Assembly: GCA_030065075.1 (NCBI GenBank)
Contig: JASJDQ010000006.1
Coordinates: 1-36,651 of the forward strand
DNA from: Paracoccaceae bacterium
Lineage (GTDB): Bacteria; Pseudomonadota; Alphaproteobacteria; Rhodobacterales; Rhodobacteraceae
Length of the DNA stretch: 36,651 bases
Direction: 5' to 3'
The notes under the pieces are model-generated. The model was not told the DNA's origin and searched no databases. It worked only from the letters and a program-made list of their open reading frames with translations. How positions within the stretch are numbered: position 1 is the stretch's first letter; every line of letters begins with the position of its first letter. Positions 9,321 to 21,344 of this stretch are shown one piece after another. A program made the position numbers and the translations under genes.

Positions 9321-10709
9321 TCAGCTGTGGATCGGCCCGTCGCCGCAAGCAAGCGCCGCCTCGCGTACCGCTTCCGAGTAGGTCGGATGCGCATGGCAGG
9401 TGCGGGCCACGTCCTCGGCGGCTGCGCCAAATTCCATCGCAACGCAGATTTCGTGGATCAGATCACCCGCCATCGGGCCGATGATATGTGCGCCGAGGAT
9501 GCGGTCAGTCGTTTGATCCGCAAGGATTTTCACGAAGCCATCCGCTGCGTGGTTGGCCTTGGCGCGGCCGTTGCCCATGAAGCTGAACTTGCCGACTTTA
9601 AAGGCGCGGCCTTCTGCCTTAAGCTCTTCTTCCGTTTGCCCGACGTTGGCGACCTCCGGGTGAGTATAGATCACCCCCGGAATAACACCGTAGTTCACAT
9701 GGCCCGCCTGGCCGGCAATGGTCTCTGCCACGCCCATGCCTTCGTCTTCGGCCTTGTGCGCCAGCATCGGGCCTGCAATCGCATCGCCAATGGCATAGAT
9801 GCCACCCACGTTGGTGCGCCAATGCGCATCGGTTACCACCTGACCGCGCTCGGACATTTTCACGCCAAGCGCTTCAAGTCCCAGCCCGTCAGTGAACGGC
9901 TTGCGTCCTGTTGCGACCAGAACTGTGTCGGCATCAATCGTCGCCTCGCTGTCGTCCTTGCGAAGCTTGTAGGTAACCTTGGCCTTGGTTTTCGTGGTCG
10001 CCACGTTTTGCACGGCAGCACCCATGATGAAGTTCAGGCCCTGTTTCTTCATGATGCGCTGGAACGTCTTCTGCACCTCGCCATCCATGCCGGGCGTGAC
10101 GGCGTCGAGGAACTCGATGACTGTGACGTCCGTGCCCAAGCGGTTGTAGACGCTGCCCAATTCCAGCCCGATGACGCCAGCGCCGATCACCACCATGGAC
10201 TTCGGGATTTTGCCCAGTTCCAGCGCACCGGTGGAGGTGACGACGGTTTTCTCATCGACCTCGACACCCGGCAGCGAGGAGGCTTCGGATCCGCTGGCGA
10301 TCACAATATTCTTCGCCTCATGCACCTCGTCGCCCACCTTGACCTTGCCGGGTTCCGGGATGCTCCCCCAGCCTTTCAGCCAGTCGATCTTGTTCTTCTT
10401 GAACAGAAATTCGATGCCCTTGGTATTGGCCTCGATCGTCTCGCCCTTATAGGCCAGCATCTGTTTCCAATCGATTTTCGGCTTGGCCACGCCAATGCCC
10501 ATCTTGCCGAAATTCTCTTCCGCCTCATGCACCATCTCGGTCGCATGGAGAAGCGCCTTCGAGGGGATACAGCCCACGTTCAGGCAGGTGCCGCCCAGAG
10601 TTTCCCGCCCTTCGACACAGGCCGTCTTGAGCCCCAGTTGCGCGCAGCGGATGGCGCAGACATAGCCGCCGGGGCCGCTGCCGATGATGATGACGTCATA
10701 ACTCGCCAT
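9321..10709 (-). CDS. lpd: Dihydrolipoyl dehydrogenase (E3)
   Basis: This 462-residue flavoprotein reoxidises the dihydrolipoyl groups of the 2-oxoacid dehydrogenase complex and passes electrons to NAD+. Visible are the FAD-binding [10 protein letters not shown] (10-19), the redox-active disulfide in [13 protein letters not shown] (C42 and C47), the NAD-binding [15 protein letters not shown], a second FAD motif [22 protein letters not shown], and the C-terminal catalytic [14 protein letters not shown]. The start was placed at 10709 because GAGGGA precedes this ATG by eight bases; an earlier in-frame ATG adds only MREHH. It is the last gene of the sucA-sucB-orf-lpd run, which fits an E3 dedicated to 2-oxoglutarate dehydrogenase, though it may also serve other complexes. 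Confidence 0.97.
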   Translation of the reverse strand: MASYDVIIIGSGPGGYVCAIRCAQLGLKTACVEGRETLGGTCLNVGCIPSKALLHATEMVHEAEENFGKMGIGVAKPKIDWKQMLAYKGETIEANTKGIEFLFKKNKIDWLKGWGSIPEPGKVKVGDEVHEAKNIVIASGSEASSLPGVEVDEKTVVTSTGALELGKIPKSMVVIGAGVIGLELGSVYNRLGTDVTVIEFLDAVTPGMDGEVQKTFQRIMKKQGLNFIMGAAVQNVATTKTKAKVTYKLRKDDSEATIDADTVLVATGRKPFTDGLGLEALGVKMSERGQVVTDAHWRTNVGGIYAIGDAIAGPMLAHKAEDEGMGVAETIAGQAGHVNYGVIPGVIYTHPEVANVGQTEEELKAEGRAFKVGKFSFMGNGRAKANHAADGFVKILADQTTDRILGAHIIGPMAGDLIHEICVAMEFGAAAEDVARTCHAHPTYSEAVREAALACGDGPIHS

Positions 10710-10739
10710 GTGATGTTCCCTCATTTTGCGACGTCGGTA

Positions 10740-11168
10740 TCACGTCGGTATTACGTCGGTGCGGACCTCGAAATTCTCGTCCATCGCGTGCCACGTTATG
10801 TTGTCGGATCCGGTTTCGGAATTTGTGAAGAAGGCTTCGAATAAAGGAATGACGTCGTCGATAAACAAAAACTCTTCTGGGTTGGCTTTCACCATACCGC
10901 CGCCTACGGGCAGCGTTGTGACTCCTTTGAATGGAACTTTTGGACTTGAAAGCCTCGCTCGCAGGTTGCGCGTCGATCCCGCATTTCGTTTTTCAACGAC
11001 ACACGTGACGCGACCCCCACCAACCTGGATGTAGGCGCCGTCAGGACGCGTTAGGACGGCGAAGGTTCTTTTCCCTGGCGTCCTCAGCTTTCGCAGCTCT
11101 TGCTCGATTCTCTCGAATTTTCTCACAGGAAAGGGCTTTTTGCCTTCGACTGTTAGCTCCGCTTCCAT
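10740..11168 (-). CDS. Small protein of unknown function between sucB and lpd
   Basis: A 142-residue soluble protein that I do not recognise. It starts with a charged stretch (MEAELTVEGKKPFPVRKFER), followed by a beta-rich core (RTFAVLTRPDGAYIQVGGGRVTCVVEKR, about 34-61) and an acidic C-terminus (PEEFLFIDDVIPLFEAFF). No signal peptide or membrane helix is seen. The beta-hairpin core is loosely reminiscent of Imm1-like immunity proteins, but that is speculative. The base composition is visibly poorer in GC than sucB and lpd. Its start lies 4 bases beyond the sucB stop and its stop 30 bases ahead of lpd, so it is almost certainly cotranscribed with the 2-oxoglutarate dehydrogenase genes. Probably a lineage-specific insertion. 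Confidence 0.72.
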   Translation of the reverse strand: MEAELTVEGKKPFPVRKFERIEQELRKLRTPGKRTFAVLTRPDGAYIQVGGGRVTCVVEKRNAGSTRNLRARLSSPKVPFKGVTTLPVGGGMVKANPEEFLFIDDVIPLFEAFFTNSETGSDNITWHAMDENFEVRTDVIPT

Positions 11169-11172
11169 TCCG

Positions 11173-12684
11173 TCACAAATCCATCAACAACCGCCGCGGA
11201 TCCTCGAGCGCCTCTTTCACCCGCACAAGGAATGTCACCGCGCCTTTGCCGTCCACGATCCGGTGGTCGTAGGAGAGCGCGAGGTACATCATCGGGCGGA
11301 TGACGATCTCGCCATTCACGACCATGGGGCGGTCCTGGATCTTGTGCATGCCGAGGATGCCCGACTGCGGCGGGTTCAGGATGGGCGACGACATGAGCGA
11401 GCCATAAACGCCGCCGTTCGAGATCGTGAAGGTGCCGCCCTGCATTTCCGACATCGAAAGCTTGCCGTCGCGGGCCCGGGCGCCCAGTTCGTTGATCCGC
11501 TTTTCGATCGCGGCGAAGCTCATCTGGTCGGCGTCGCGGACGACCGGCACGACAAGGCCGGTGGGCGTACCCACGGCGATGCCCATGTGCACGAAGTTCT
11601 TGTAGACGACATCCGTCCCGTCGATCTCGGCATTGACGTCCGGCACCTCTTTCAGCGCATGACAGCACGCCTTGGTGAAGAAGGACATGAAGCCCAGCTT
11701 CACGCCGTGCTTCTTCTCGAAAAGGTCCTTGTATTCCTTGCGCAGCGCCATGACGGCGGACATGTCGACCTCGTTATAGGTGGTCAGCATGGCTGCGGTG
11801 TTCTGGCTGTCCTTCAGCCGCCGCGCGATGGTCTGGCGCAGACGTGTCATCTTCACGCGTTCCTCGCGCGCGGCATCTTCGGCAGCCACGGGTGCGCGCG
11901 GGACAGCGGGGGCAGGGGCTTCGGCCTGCGGCGTGGGCGAAGCCAGCGCCTTTTGCACGTCTTCTTTCATGATGCGCCCGTCCTTGCCGGTGCCGGTCAC
12001 CTGGTCGGGGGTGAGGCTCGCTTCAGCCATCATCTTGTTGGCCGACGGCGCATTCTCGATGTCCTTGCCCGACGGCGCGGGCGCAGTGGCTGCCGGGGCT
12101 TCGGCTTTCGCCTGAGGTGCCGGTGCGCTGCCCGAAGGTGCGAGTACGGCAAGTTTGCCGCCTGCTTCGACGGTGGTGCCGGCTGCAGCGGTGATCTCGG
12201 ACAGCACACCGGCGGCGGGGGCTGGCACCTCGACCGAGACCTTGTCGGTCTCCAGTTCACAAAGAATCTCATCCGCCGCGACCACGTCGCCAGGTTGCTT
12301 GAACCAATCCGCGACGGTCGCTTCGGTCACGCTTTCCCCCAGCGTGGGCACCATGACGTCTACCGTTTCGCGCGCCGAAGCTGCGCCGTTCGCCGCGGGC
12401 GCCTTGGCGGCTGGTTCCGGGGCCTTGGCAGGCGTGTCGCCCGCCGCGCCTTCTTCGAGCGTTGCCAGAAGCGCATCGACGCCGACGGTGTCGCCCTCAT
12501 CCGCGACGATCTCTGACAACTTGCCAGCGGACGGCGAGGGTACTTCGACAGTGACCTTATCCGTTTCCAACTCGCACAGCATCTCATCGACCGCGACACT
12601 GTCGCCGGGCTTCTTGAACCAGGTTGCAACGGTCGCTTCGGTGACGCTTTCACCCAGCGTCGGGACCCTGATTTCGGTTGCCAT
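11173..12684 (-). CDS. sucB: Dihydrolipoyl succinyltransferase (E2 of 2-oxoglutarate dehydrogenase), two lipoyl domains
   Basis: This 503-residue core subunit transfers the succinyl group to CoA. Two tandem lipoyl domains are visible, residues 2-77 and 107-182, each with the ELETDK lipoylation motif (K43 and K148); most SucB proteins have one. Ala/Pro-rich linkers follow each. The peripheral subunit-binding domain lies at about 208-247 ([20 protein letters not shown]). The catalytic domain (about 275-503) ends with [12 protein letters not shown], containing H474 and D478. It starts 6 bases after the sucA stop and ends 4 bases before the next small gene. The two lipoyl domains are near-identical to each other in sequence, so they come from an internal duplication, or a gene form known in some alphaproteobacteria. 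Confidence 0.97.
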   Translation of the reverse strand: MATEIRVPTLGESVTEATVATWFKKPGDSVAVDEMLCELETDKVTVEVPSPSAGKLSEIVADEGDTVGVDALLATLEEGAAGDTPAKAPEPAAKAPAANGAASARETVDVMVPTLGESVTEATVADWFKQPGDVVAADEILCELETDKVSVEVPAPAAGVLSEITAAAGTTVEAGGKLAVLAPSGSAPAPQAKAEAPAATAPAPSGKDIENAPSANKMMAEASLTPDQVTGTGKDGRIMKEDVQKALASPTPQAEAPAPAVPRAPVAAEDAAREERVKMTRLRQTIARRLKDSQNTAAMLTTYNEVDMSAVMALRKEYKDLFEKKHGVKLGFMSFFTKACCHALKEVPDVNAEIDGTDVVYKNFVHMGIAVGTPTGLVVPVVRDADQMSFAAIEKRINELGARARDGKLSMSEMQGGTFTISNGGVYGSLMSSPILNPPQSGILGMHKIQDRPMVVNGEIVIRPMMYLALSYDHRIVDGKGAVTFLVRVKEALEDPRRLLMDL

Positions 12685-12690
12685 TCTAGT

Positions 12691-15654
12691 CTATCCTTTC
12701 AGCGACAGCGCGTCATCGACGAGCGCGGCTTGTTGAGCTTTGTGGGCCGAGGCAAGGCCTGTGGCAGGCGAGGCACTTGCGGCGCGGCCTGCATAGATGG
12801 GACGGGTGTGTTTCGCCTTAATGCGGGTCAGCACCCATTCGATATTGGGTTCCATGAAGGTCCAGGCGCCCTGGTTCTTGGGCTCTTCCTGGCACCAGAC
12901 CCAATCGGCGTTCTGGAAGCGTTTCAGTTCCTTGACCATGGCCTGCGCCGGGAAGGGATAGAACTGCTCGACCCGCAGAAGATAGATGTCGTCGATGCCG
13001 CGCGCATCGCGTTCTTCCAGCAGGTCGTAATACACCTTGCCCGAGCACATGACGACGCGCTTGATCTTGTCGTCGGGTTTCAGTTGCGTGTCGGACTGGC
13101 CCTTTTCCGCATCGTCCCAAAGGACGCGGTGGAAGCTGGAGCCGGTCAGGAAGTCCGGTGCTTCGCTGGTCGCCAGTTTGTGTCTGAGAAGCGACTTTGG
13201 CGTCATCAGGACCAGTGGCTTCCGGTAACTCCTATGAAGCTGGCGGCGCAGGATGTGGAAGTAGTTGGCGGGCGTCGTGCAGTTGGCGACGATCCAGTTG
13301 TCTTCGGCGCACATCTGCAAAAAGCGTTCGAGCCGCGCGCTTGAGTGCTCGGGCCCCTGACCTTCGAAACCGTGGGGCAGAAGCATGACAAGGCCCGACA
13401 TACGAAGCCACTTGCGTTCGCCCGAGCTTATGAATTGGTCGAACATGATCTGCGCACCGTTGGCGAAGTCGCCAAACTGTGCCTCCCAAAGCACCAGCGC
13501 GTTGGGCTCGGCCAGCGAATAGCCGTATTCGAACCCGCAGACCGCGTATTCGGACAGCATCGAGTCGATGACCTCGTAGCGCGCCTGACCTTCGCGGATG
13601 TGGTTGAGGGGTTTGAAACGTTCTTCGGTTTCCTGGTTCACGAAGCCCGAGTGTCGCTGGCTGAAGGTGCCGCGTGTGCTGTCCTGACCTGCCAGGCGTA
13701 CCGGATAGCCTTCCAGCAGAAGCGAGCCAAAGGCCAGCGCTTCGGCAGTGGCCCAGTCGAAGCCCTTTCCGGATTTGAACATCTCCCGCTTGGCGTCCAG
13801 CAGGCGATCGACGGTGCGATGCAGCGCGAAGCCCTCCGGCACGCGGGTCAAACCTGCACCCACTTCGTTCAATGTCTTCTTGGTGATTGCGGTTTTGCCG
13901 CGCTGATAGTTCCCGCCTTCCTTGTCCAGATGGCTCCACCGTCCGTCCAGCCAATCGGCCTTGTTCGGCCTATAGACCTTGCCAGCTTCGAACTCTTCGT
14001 TGAGGAAGGCCTGGAAGCCCGCCTTCATGTCTTCGATTTCGCCCTCGGGGATCAAGCCGTCCTGCACCAGCCGGTCGGTATAGAGCGAGAGCGTGGTCTT
14101 ATGCCCCTTGATCTTCTTGTACATCATCGGGTTGGTGAACATGGGCTCGTCGCCCTCGTTGTGCCCGAAGCGGCGGTAGCAGAAGATGTCGATCACCACG
14201 TCTTTCTGGAACTTCTGGCGGAACTCGGTCGCGACACGCGCGGCGTGCACCACGGCTTCCGGATCGTCGCCGTTGACGTGGAAGATCGGGGCTTCGACCA
14301 TCAGCGCGATGTCGGTCGGATAGGGCGACGAGCGGCTGAAGTGTGGCGCGGTGGTGAAGCCGATCTGGTTGTTGACGACCAGGTGCATGGTGCCGCCGGT
14401 CTTGTGGCCCTTTAGGCCCGACAACCCAAAGCATTCCGCGACCACGCCCTGGCCCGCGAAGGCGGCGTCGCCGTGCAAGAGGATCGGCAGGACCTTGGTC
14501 CGCTCGGCATCCTTCAACTGGTCCTGCTTGGCGCGCGCCTTGCCCAGCACAACCGGATTGACCGCCTCGAGGTGCGAGGGGTTCGCCGTCAGCGACAGGT
14601 GCACTTCGTTGCCGTCGAATTCGCGGTCCGACGAGGCGCCAAGGTGGTATTTCACATCGCCCGAGCCATCGACATCCTCGGGTTTGAAGCTGCCGCCCTG
14701 AAACTCGTTGAAGATCGCGCGATAGGGCTTGGCCATAACATTCGCCAGCACTGACAGCCGCCCACGGTGAGGCATACCGATGATGATCTCCTGCAGGCCC
14801 AGCGCGCCGCCGCGCTTGATGATCTGCTCCATTGCCGGGATCAGGCTTTCCCCACCGTCCAGACCGAACCGCTTGGTGCCGGTGTACTTGACATGCAGGA
14901 ACTTCTCGAATCCCTCGGCCTCGACCAACTTGTTCAGGATCGCCTTCCGGCCTTCGCGCGTGAACGCGATTTCCTTGCCATAGCCTTCGATCCGCTCCTT
15001 CAGCCACGACGCTTGCTCGGGGTCCGAGATGTGCATGTACTGCAGCGCGAAGGTGCCGCAATAGGTCCGCTTCACGATGGCGAGGATCTCGCGCATCGAA
15101 GCCATTTGCAGACCAAGCACGTTGTCGATGAAAATCGGCCGATCCATGTCGGCTTCGTCGAACCCGTAAGAAACCGGGTCCAACTCGGGATGCGGTGTCT
15201 GATCGCGCATGCCAAGCGGATCAAGGTCGGCCACCAGGTGACCTCGGATACGATAGGCCCGGATGATCATCAGCGCGCGGATGCTGTCCAGCACGGCGCG
15301 CTTGATCTGGTCATCGGTGACCTCGACGCCTTGTTCCTGCGCTTTTGCTGCGATCTTTTCGGCCGCCTTGGCCTGCGTCGCTGGGCCCAGGTCGCCCCAC
15401 TGCCCGTCCAGCGCGGCGGTCAGCTCATCGTTCGGAGTGGGCGGCCAATCGGCGCGTGCCCAGCTTGGGCCGGCGGCTTCCTTCTTGGCGTCGATTTCCG
15501 TGTCGCCAAGCTCGCGGAAGAACTGCTGCCACGCTTCATCGACCGCGTTCGGATCGTTGGCGAAGCGCGCGTAGAGTTGTTCGATGTACTCCGCGTTATG
15601 CCCTTGCAGGAAGGACGAGGCTTTGAAGATGTCGTTCGGAGATTGGTCGGTCAT
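12691..15654 (-). CDS. sucA: 2-oxoglutarate dehydrogenase E1 component
   Basis: This 987-residue thiamine-diphosphate enzyme decarboxylates 2-oxoglutarate and succinylates the lipoyl group of SucB, the rate-setting step of the TCA cycle. It has the N-terminal E2-binding segment (residues about 10-50, SSFLQGHNAEYIEQLYARF), the MPHRGRL motif (294-300), and the TPP/Mg site GDAAFAGQG ... NNQIGFTT (395-435). The C-terminal transketolase-like pyrimidine domain begins near 620 (FDWATAEALAFGSLL). Length is normal. It lies 8 bases after a small secreted-protein gene and 6 bases before sucB, so it belongs to one long transcript starting at sucC or mdh. Confidence 0.98.
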   Translation of the reverse strand: MTDQSPNDIFKASSFLQGHNAEYIEQLYARFANDPNAVDEAWQQFFRELGDTEIDAKKEAAGPSWARADWPPTPNDELTAALDGQWGDLGPATQAKAAEKIAAKAQEQGVEVTDDQIKRAVLDSIRALMIIRAYRIRGHLVADLDPLGMRDQTPHPELDPVSYGFDEADMDRPIFIDNVLGLQMASMREILAIVKRTYCGTFALQYMHISDPEQASWLKERIEGYGKEIAFTREGRKAILNKLVEAEGFEKFLHVKYTGTKRFGLDGGESLIPAMEQIIKRGGALGLQEIIIGMPHRGRLSVLANVMAKPYRAIFNEFQGGSFKPEDVDGSGDVKYHLGASSDREFDGNEVHLSLTANPSHLEAVNPVVLGKARAKQDQLKDAERTKVLPILLHGDAAFAGQGVVAECFGLSGLKGHKTGGTMHLVVNNQIGFTTAPHFSRSSPYPTDIALMVEAPIFHVNGDDPEAVVHAARVATEFRQKFQKDVVIDIFCYRRFGHNEGDEPMFTNPMMYKKIKGHKTTLSLYTDRLVQDGLIPEGEIEDMKAGFQAFLNEEFEAGKVYRPNKADWLDGRWSHLDKEGGNYQRGKTAITKKTLNEVGAGLTRVPEGFALHRTVDRLLDAKREMFKSGKGFDWATAEALAFGSLLLEGYPVRLAGQDSTRGTFSQRHSGFVNQETEERFKPLNHIREGQARYEVIDSMLSEYAVCGFEYGYSLAEPNALVLWEAQFGDFANGAQIMFDQFISSGERKWLRMSGLVMLLPHGFEGQGPEHSSARLERFLQMCAEDNWIVANCTTPANYFHILRRQLHRSYRKPLVLMTPKSLLRHKLATSEAPDFLTGSSFHRVLWDDAEKGQSDTQLKPDDKIKRVVMCSGKVYYDLLEERDARGIDDIYLLRVEQFYPFPAQAMVKELKRFQNADWVWCQEEPKNQGAWTFMEPNIEWVLTRIKAKHTRPIYAGRAASASPATGLASAHKAQQAALVDDALSLKG

Positions 15655-15662
15655 GTGTCACC

Positions 15663-16391
15663 TCAATAGCGATAGGCCACACCGATTTCGGCGGTGAGTG
15701 CGAGAGGGAAGTCTTTGCCAGAAAGCTCGGAAAGAGCTTGACGGTCTGCAATAACATAATCGGCCCAATATAGGCCCGGCGTGGGAATGAAGGGAAAGAG
15801 TTCCAAGAACTCGAGCTTTTCGCGCAGCCCACGATCGTCATAAACGAAAGTTACGCTGTCGATACCATAGGTTTCCGAGCGGCGACCGTGGTCAGCCGAG
15901 ATGAAAGAGGCAATATCTGAGGGCCAGTAGGCAAGGAATATTGCACAAATCCATTCGCCATAAGTATCATACAAAGCGACAAATCCGTTCCCTTCAGGTG
16001 CCTCCCAAATGCGGATTGAACTAGGATAATTCTCGACCTGATAGGCCAAGGAGGCACCATGCTCTTCCAGCCAAGCAGACTCTTCGTCAGCAAGGGCAAA
16101 TTCTTCGGCGCTTATGCTTCCATCTTCATAGCAACACTCAAGGGCAACGAGAATTTCTCGAGCGCGCTCATACTTAGCGAGAGCAGGCGGATATCCGGAG
16201 ACTTCCGACCAGCCTATGGCCTCAAGCCGAGTGGCCGTGTGGGCAGAATCGCGGGACATGTCGGCGGCGCATGCATTGAAGACCGGCGCATTTGGCCGCG
16301 CAAGCTCCGTTGCAGCAGTCGTGGACGAGCCGGCAAGTAGTACTGCGGCGATATATCCCCACAGTTTAAGGTGCTGCCGAACTCCCCTCAT
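15663..16391 (-). CDS. Secreted protein of unknown function between sucD and sucA
   Basis: A 242-residue protein that I do not recognise. The N-terminus (LWGYIAAVLLAGSSTTAATE, about 10-29) is a signal peptide. The mature part has Cys at positions in FNACAADM, ALECCYED and GEWICAIF, acidic helices, and a beta-rich C-terminus. Local DNA is clearly richer in A and T than the flanking suc genes (for example 15900-16100), which points to recent gain. It begins 3 bases after the sucD stop and ends 8 bases before sucA, so it is embedded in the operon without its own promoter. No catalytic motif is visible. Confidence 0.75.
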   Translation of the reverse strand: MRGVRQHLKLWGYIAAVLLAGSSTTAATELARPNAPVFNACAADMSRDSAHTATRLEAIGWSEVSGYPPALAKYERAREILVALECCYEDGSISAEEFALADEESAWLEEHGASLAYQVENYPSSIRIWEAPEGNGFVALYDTYGEWICAIFLAYWPSDIASFISADHGRRSETYGIDSVTFVYDDRGLREKLEFLELFPFIPTPGLYWADYVIADRQALSELSGKDFPLALTAEIGVAYRY

Positions 16392-16393
16392 AA

Positions 16394-17275
16394 CTACCCA
16401 ATCGCCTCCAGCATCGCCTCGCCCAGACCCGCCGGGCTGTCGGCCACGACGATCCCGGCGGACCGCATGGCTTCGATCTTGTCATCGGCGCCGCCCTTGC
16501 CGCCACTCACAATCGCGCCAGCGTGGCCCATGCGGCGGCCCGGAGGCGCGGTGCGGCCCGCGATGAAACCGGCAACCGGCTTGGAACGCCCCTTTTTCGC
16601 TTCGTCCTTCAGGAACTGCGCGGCTTCTTCCTCCGCGCTGCCGCCGATTTCGCCGATCATGATGATCGATTGCGTTTCGTCATCGGCCAAGAACCATTCC
16701 AGCACGTCCAGATGCTCGGTCCCCTTAATCGGGTCGCCGCCGATGCCGACGCAGGTCGACTGCCCAAGGCCCACATCCGTTGTCTGTTTCACGGCCTCGT
16801 AGGTAAGTGTCCCTGAGCGGCTTACAACACCCACCGAGCCCTTCTTGTGGATATGCCCAGGCATGATGCCGATCTTGCATTCGTCCGGCGTGATGACGCC
16901 CGGGCAGTTGGGTCCGACAAGGATGCTGTCGCTGTTTTCCAGTGCGCGCTTCACGGCCATCATATCAAGGACCGGCACGCCTTCGGTAATGGCGACGATC
17001 ACGGGGATCTCGGCGTCGATCGCTTCAAGGATCGAGTCGGCGGCAAAGGGCGGCGGCACATAGATGACGCTTGCGTTCGCCCCGGTCTTGGCCACCGCTT
17101 CGTGGCAGGAATTGAAGACCGGCAGGTCCAGATGCACCTGCCCGCCTTTGCCGGGCGTCACACCGCCCACCATCTGCGTGCCATATGCAATCGCCTGTTC
17201 CGAATGAAAGGTGCCCTGAGAGCCAGTGAAGCCCTGGCAGATGACCTTTGTGTTTTTGTCGATGAGGACGGACAT
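16394..17275 (-). CDS. sucD: Succinyl-CoA synthetase alpha subunit
   Basis: This 293-residue subunit binds CoA and carries the phosphohistidine intermediate in the conversion of succinyl-CoA to succinate with nucleotide triphosphate formation. The N-terminal CoA-binding Rossmann domain contains [19 protein letters not shown] (11-29) and the GPNCPGVI loop (121-128). The active-site histidine is H251 in [15 protein letters not shown]. All expected features are present. A lipoprotein gene separates it from sucC (13 bases to that gene), an unusual break of the normally adjacent sucCD pair. Confidence 0.97.
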   Translation of the reverse strand: MSVLIDKNTKVICQGFTGSQGTFHSEQAIAYGTQMVGGVTPGKGGQVHLDLPVFNSCHEAVAKTGANASVIYVPPPFAADSILEAIDAEIPVIVAITEGVPVLDMMAVKRALENSDSILVGPNCPGVITPDECKIGIMPGHIHKKGSVGVVSRSGTLTYEAVKQTTDVGLGQSTCVGIGGDPIKGTEHLDVLEWFLADDETQSIIMIGEIGGSAEEEAAQFLKDEAKKGRSKPVAGFIAGRTAPPGRRMGHAGAIVSGGKGGADDKIEAMRSAGIVVADSPAGLGEAMLEAIG

Positions 17276-17288
17276 GCAAGGGGCCTTT

Positions 17289-17795
17289 CTATCGGGTAAT
17301 CATCAACAGCACTTCTTCGGTGCCATCTAGTTTGCGTGTGAAGATGCGATCGCGTCTGCCAGGCACGATCCAGGTACGGTCCAAGCCCTGACTTCTGCCG
17401 GCATCGACGGCGCCCGGGTGGCGCGATTTCACGAAGTTGTCGTAGGCGCGGCGCACTTGCGGGTCTTGCTGCACCATGACCATGCAGCCTGGCTGCAACC
17501 TGTCATCTATCACGCCGACAAAGGGGCGCGTTGGATGCGCATAGCCAAACAACCCGTCGCGTCGGGAAGTCACAAGCAGCTTGTACCCATCGTTCTTGAG
17601 TGTGGTGACAGTTCGGCCCGGATTGCCCGCGTTGCGATAGCAATACTTGTCGAACGCCCGGATCGCTGTTTGCGTCGGGACCCGCGGGACGACTTCCGCA
17701 TCCTGCTCGGCAAGGTCCATGGCGGTGCCAAGATCAACTCCGACGCCGCAGCCCAAAAGCAGCAGGAACGGGATTAGCAGTGCAATGCGTTTCAT
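17289..17795 (-). CDS. Putative lipoprotein of unknown function between sucC and sucD
   Basis: A 168-residue protein with a lipoprotein signal peptide: [16 protein letters not shown], with Cys16 as the lipidation site. The mature part contains two further Cys (KYCYRN and QPGCMV), which may form a disulfide, and is otherwise unrecognised. Its ATG overlaps the sucC stop by four bases (ATGA type, 17792-17795), and its stop is 13 bases before sucD, so it is translationally coupled within the succinyl-CoA synthetase genes. Small secreted proteins of this kind are common in Rhodobacteraceae but I cannot assign a role. Confidence 0.78.
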   Translation of the reverse strand: MKRIALLIPFLLLLGCGVGVDLGTAMDLAEQDAEVVPRVPTQTAIRAFDKYCYRNAGNPGRTVTTLKNDGYKLLVTSRRDGLFGYAHPTRPFVGVIDDRLQPGCMVMVQQDPQVRRAYDNFVKSRHPGAVDAGRSQGLDRTWIVPGRRDRIFTRKLDGTEEVLLMITR

Positions 17796-18985
17796 CCCTT
17801 CACGGCCTTCACGATTTTCTCGGCGCCGTCTTTCAGGTCGTCCGCAGCGATAACATCGACATCGCTTTCGTTGATGATGCGTTTGCCTTCTTCCACGTTG
17901 GTGCCTTCGAGCCGCACGACCAGCGGCACTTGCAGGCCCACCTCTTTCACGGCGGCGACCACGCCCTCGGCGATGACGTCGCAGCGCATGATACCGCCGA
18001 AGATATTCACCAGGATGCCTTTCACCTGCGGGTCGGAGGTGATGATCTTGAAGGCCTCGGTCACCTTTTCCTTCGTCGCGCCACCGCCGACGTCCAGGAA
18101 GTTGGCGGGTTCGGACCCGTAAAGCTTGATAATGTCCATCGTTGCCATGGCGAGCCCTGCGCCGTTGACCATGCAGCCGATTTCACCGTCGAGCGCGATG
18201 TAGTTCAGGTCATACTTCGACGCTTCGAGTTCCTTGGGGTCCTCTTCCGTCGTGTCGCGCAGCTCCATAATGTCAGGATGGCGATAAAGCGCGTTCGAAT
18301 CGAAACCCATCTTGGCATCGAGGCATTTCAGATCGCCGCCGTCGGTGATGATCAGCGGATTGATCTCCAGCATCTCCATGTCCTTGGAGACAAAGAGATT
18401 ATAGAGTGTGCCCATAAGCTTGACGCATTGCTTGATCTGCGCACCCTTCAGGCCCAGTCCAAAGGCGATCCGGCGGCCATGGAACGGCTGATAGCCTGTC
18501 GCCGGATCGACGCTGAACGACAGGATTTTATCGGGCGTTTCTTCGGCAACTTCTTCGATGTCCATGCCGCCCTCGGTCGAGGCGACGAAGCTGATCCGCG
18601 AGGTGCCGCGATCGACCAGAAGGGCCAGATACATCTCGGTCTCGATCCCCGAGCCGTCTTCGATGTAGATGCGGTTGACCTGCTTGCCGGCCTCACCGGT
18701 CTGCTTGGTGACAAGCGTGCGGCCGAGCATGCGCTTGGCTTCTTCGGCAGCCTCTTCGACTGATTTGGTGATCCGCACCCCACCTTTGTCGCCAGCGTCC
18801 GCCTCTTTGAACGTGCCCTTGCCGCGTCCACCGGCATGAATTTGGGCTTTAACCACCCAGACGGGGCCATCCATTGCGCCTGCGCAGGTCTTGGCTTCTT
18901 CTGCGCGCAAGACGACGCGGCCATCTGCCACCGGTGCGCCAGCGTCGCGCAACAGGCCTTTTGCCTGGTATTCATGGATGTTCAT
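17792..18985 (-). CDS. sucC: Succinyl-CoA synthetase beta subunit
   Basis: This 397-residue ATP-grasp subunit binds nucleotide and succinate. It begins [19 protein letters not shown], the standard SucC N-terminus; the nucleotide-binding [15 protein letters not shown] lies at about 43-57; the C-terminal ligase domain has [11 protein letters not shown] and [16 protein letters not shown]. The start was placed at 18985, preceded by AAGGGACAGCGGGCC; the open frame upstream (35 codons) does not match the family. It is the first suc gene, and the 147-bp region upstream carries the two-box GTGATCAC element (19093-19129), so a promoter for the suc operon probably lies here. Confidence 0.97.
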   Translation of the reverse strand: MNIHEYQAKGLLRDAGAPVADGRVVLRAEEAKTCAGAMDGPVWVVKAQIHAGGRGKGTFKEADAGDKGGVRITKSVEEAAEEAKRMLGRTLVTKQTGEAGKQVNRIYIEDGSGIETEMYLALLVDRGTSRISFVASTEGGMDIEEVAEETPDKILSFSVDPATGYQPFHGRRIAFGLGLKGAQIKQCVKLMGTLYNLFVSKDMEMLEINPLIITDGGDLKCLDAKMGFDSNALYRHPDIMELRDTTEEDPKELEASKYDLNYIALDGEIGCMVNGAGLAMATMDIIKLYGSEPANFLDVGGGATKEKVTEAFKIITSDPQVKGILVNIFGGIMRCDVIAEGVVAAVKEVGLQVPLVVRLEGTNVEEGKRIINESDVDVIAADDLKDGAEKIVKAVKG

Positions 18986-19092
18986 GGCCCGCTGTCCCTT
19001 TATTTCAGAGCATTTCCGCAGGCATGACAGGAAACGGAAATAATGGAACCGGGAATCAAGCCGAGTTAGCGCATTCTTCAGAAAAAACACCT

Positions 19093-19129
19093 ATTTGTGA
19101 TCACACTATTTTTTCTAGTGATCACAAAT
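19093..19129. promoter_or_regulatory. Two-box GTGATCAC operator upstream of sucC
   Basis: Perfect 12-bp inverted arms, ATTTGTGATCAC (19093-19104) and GTGATCACAAAT (19118-19129), enclose a 13-base T-rich centre. Each arm contains the self-complementary box GTGATCAC (19097-19104 and 19118-19125); the boxes are 21 bp apart, two turns of the helix. The element lies about 108 bases ahead of the sucC ATG. The same boxes with the same 21-bp spacing recur upstream of sdhC (24341-24373). It reads as a binding site for two dimers of a transcription factor controlling TCA genes; the factor is not identified. Confidence 0.8.
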
Positions 19130-19132
19130 TGT

Positions 19133-21344
<2,212 letters not shown>

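Noticed and set aside
9327-10844. 505-codon plus-strand frame opposite lpd
   Set aside because: Antisense shadow of lpd; the sequence is His/Arg-rich and low in recognisable motifs.
11140-12516. 458-codon plus-strand frame opposite sucB
   Set aside because: Antisense shadow of sucB, extremely rich in Arg/His/Gly, no domain.
13345-15669. Long plus-strand frames opposite sucA (13345-14415 and 14767-15669)
   Set aside because: Shadows of the certain sucA reading frame.
19093-19129. Reading the repeat before sucC purely as a terminator for the glycosyltransferase gene
   Set aside because: Although it lies just after that gene's stop and has a T-rich centre, the matching element with identical box spacing at sdhC argues for a protein-binding site; a dual role is not excluded.
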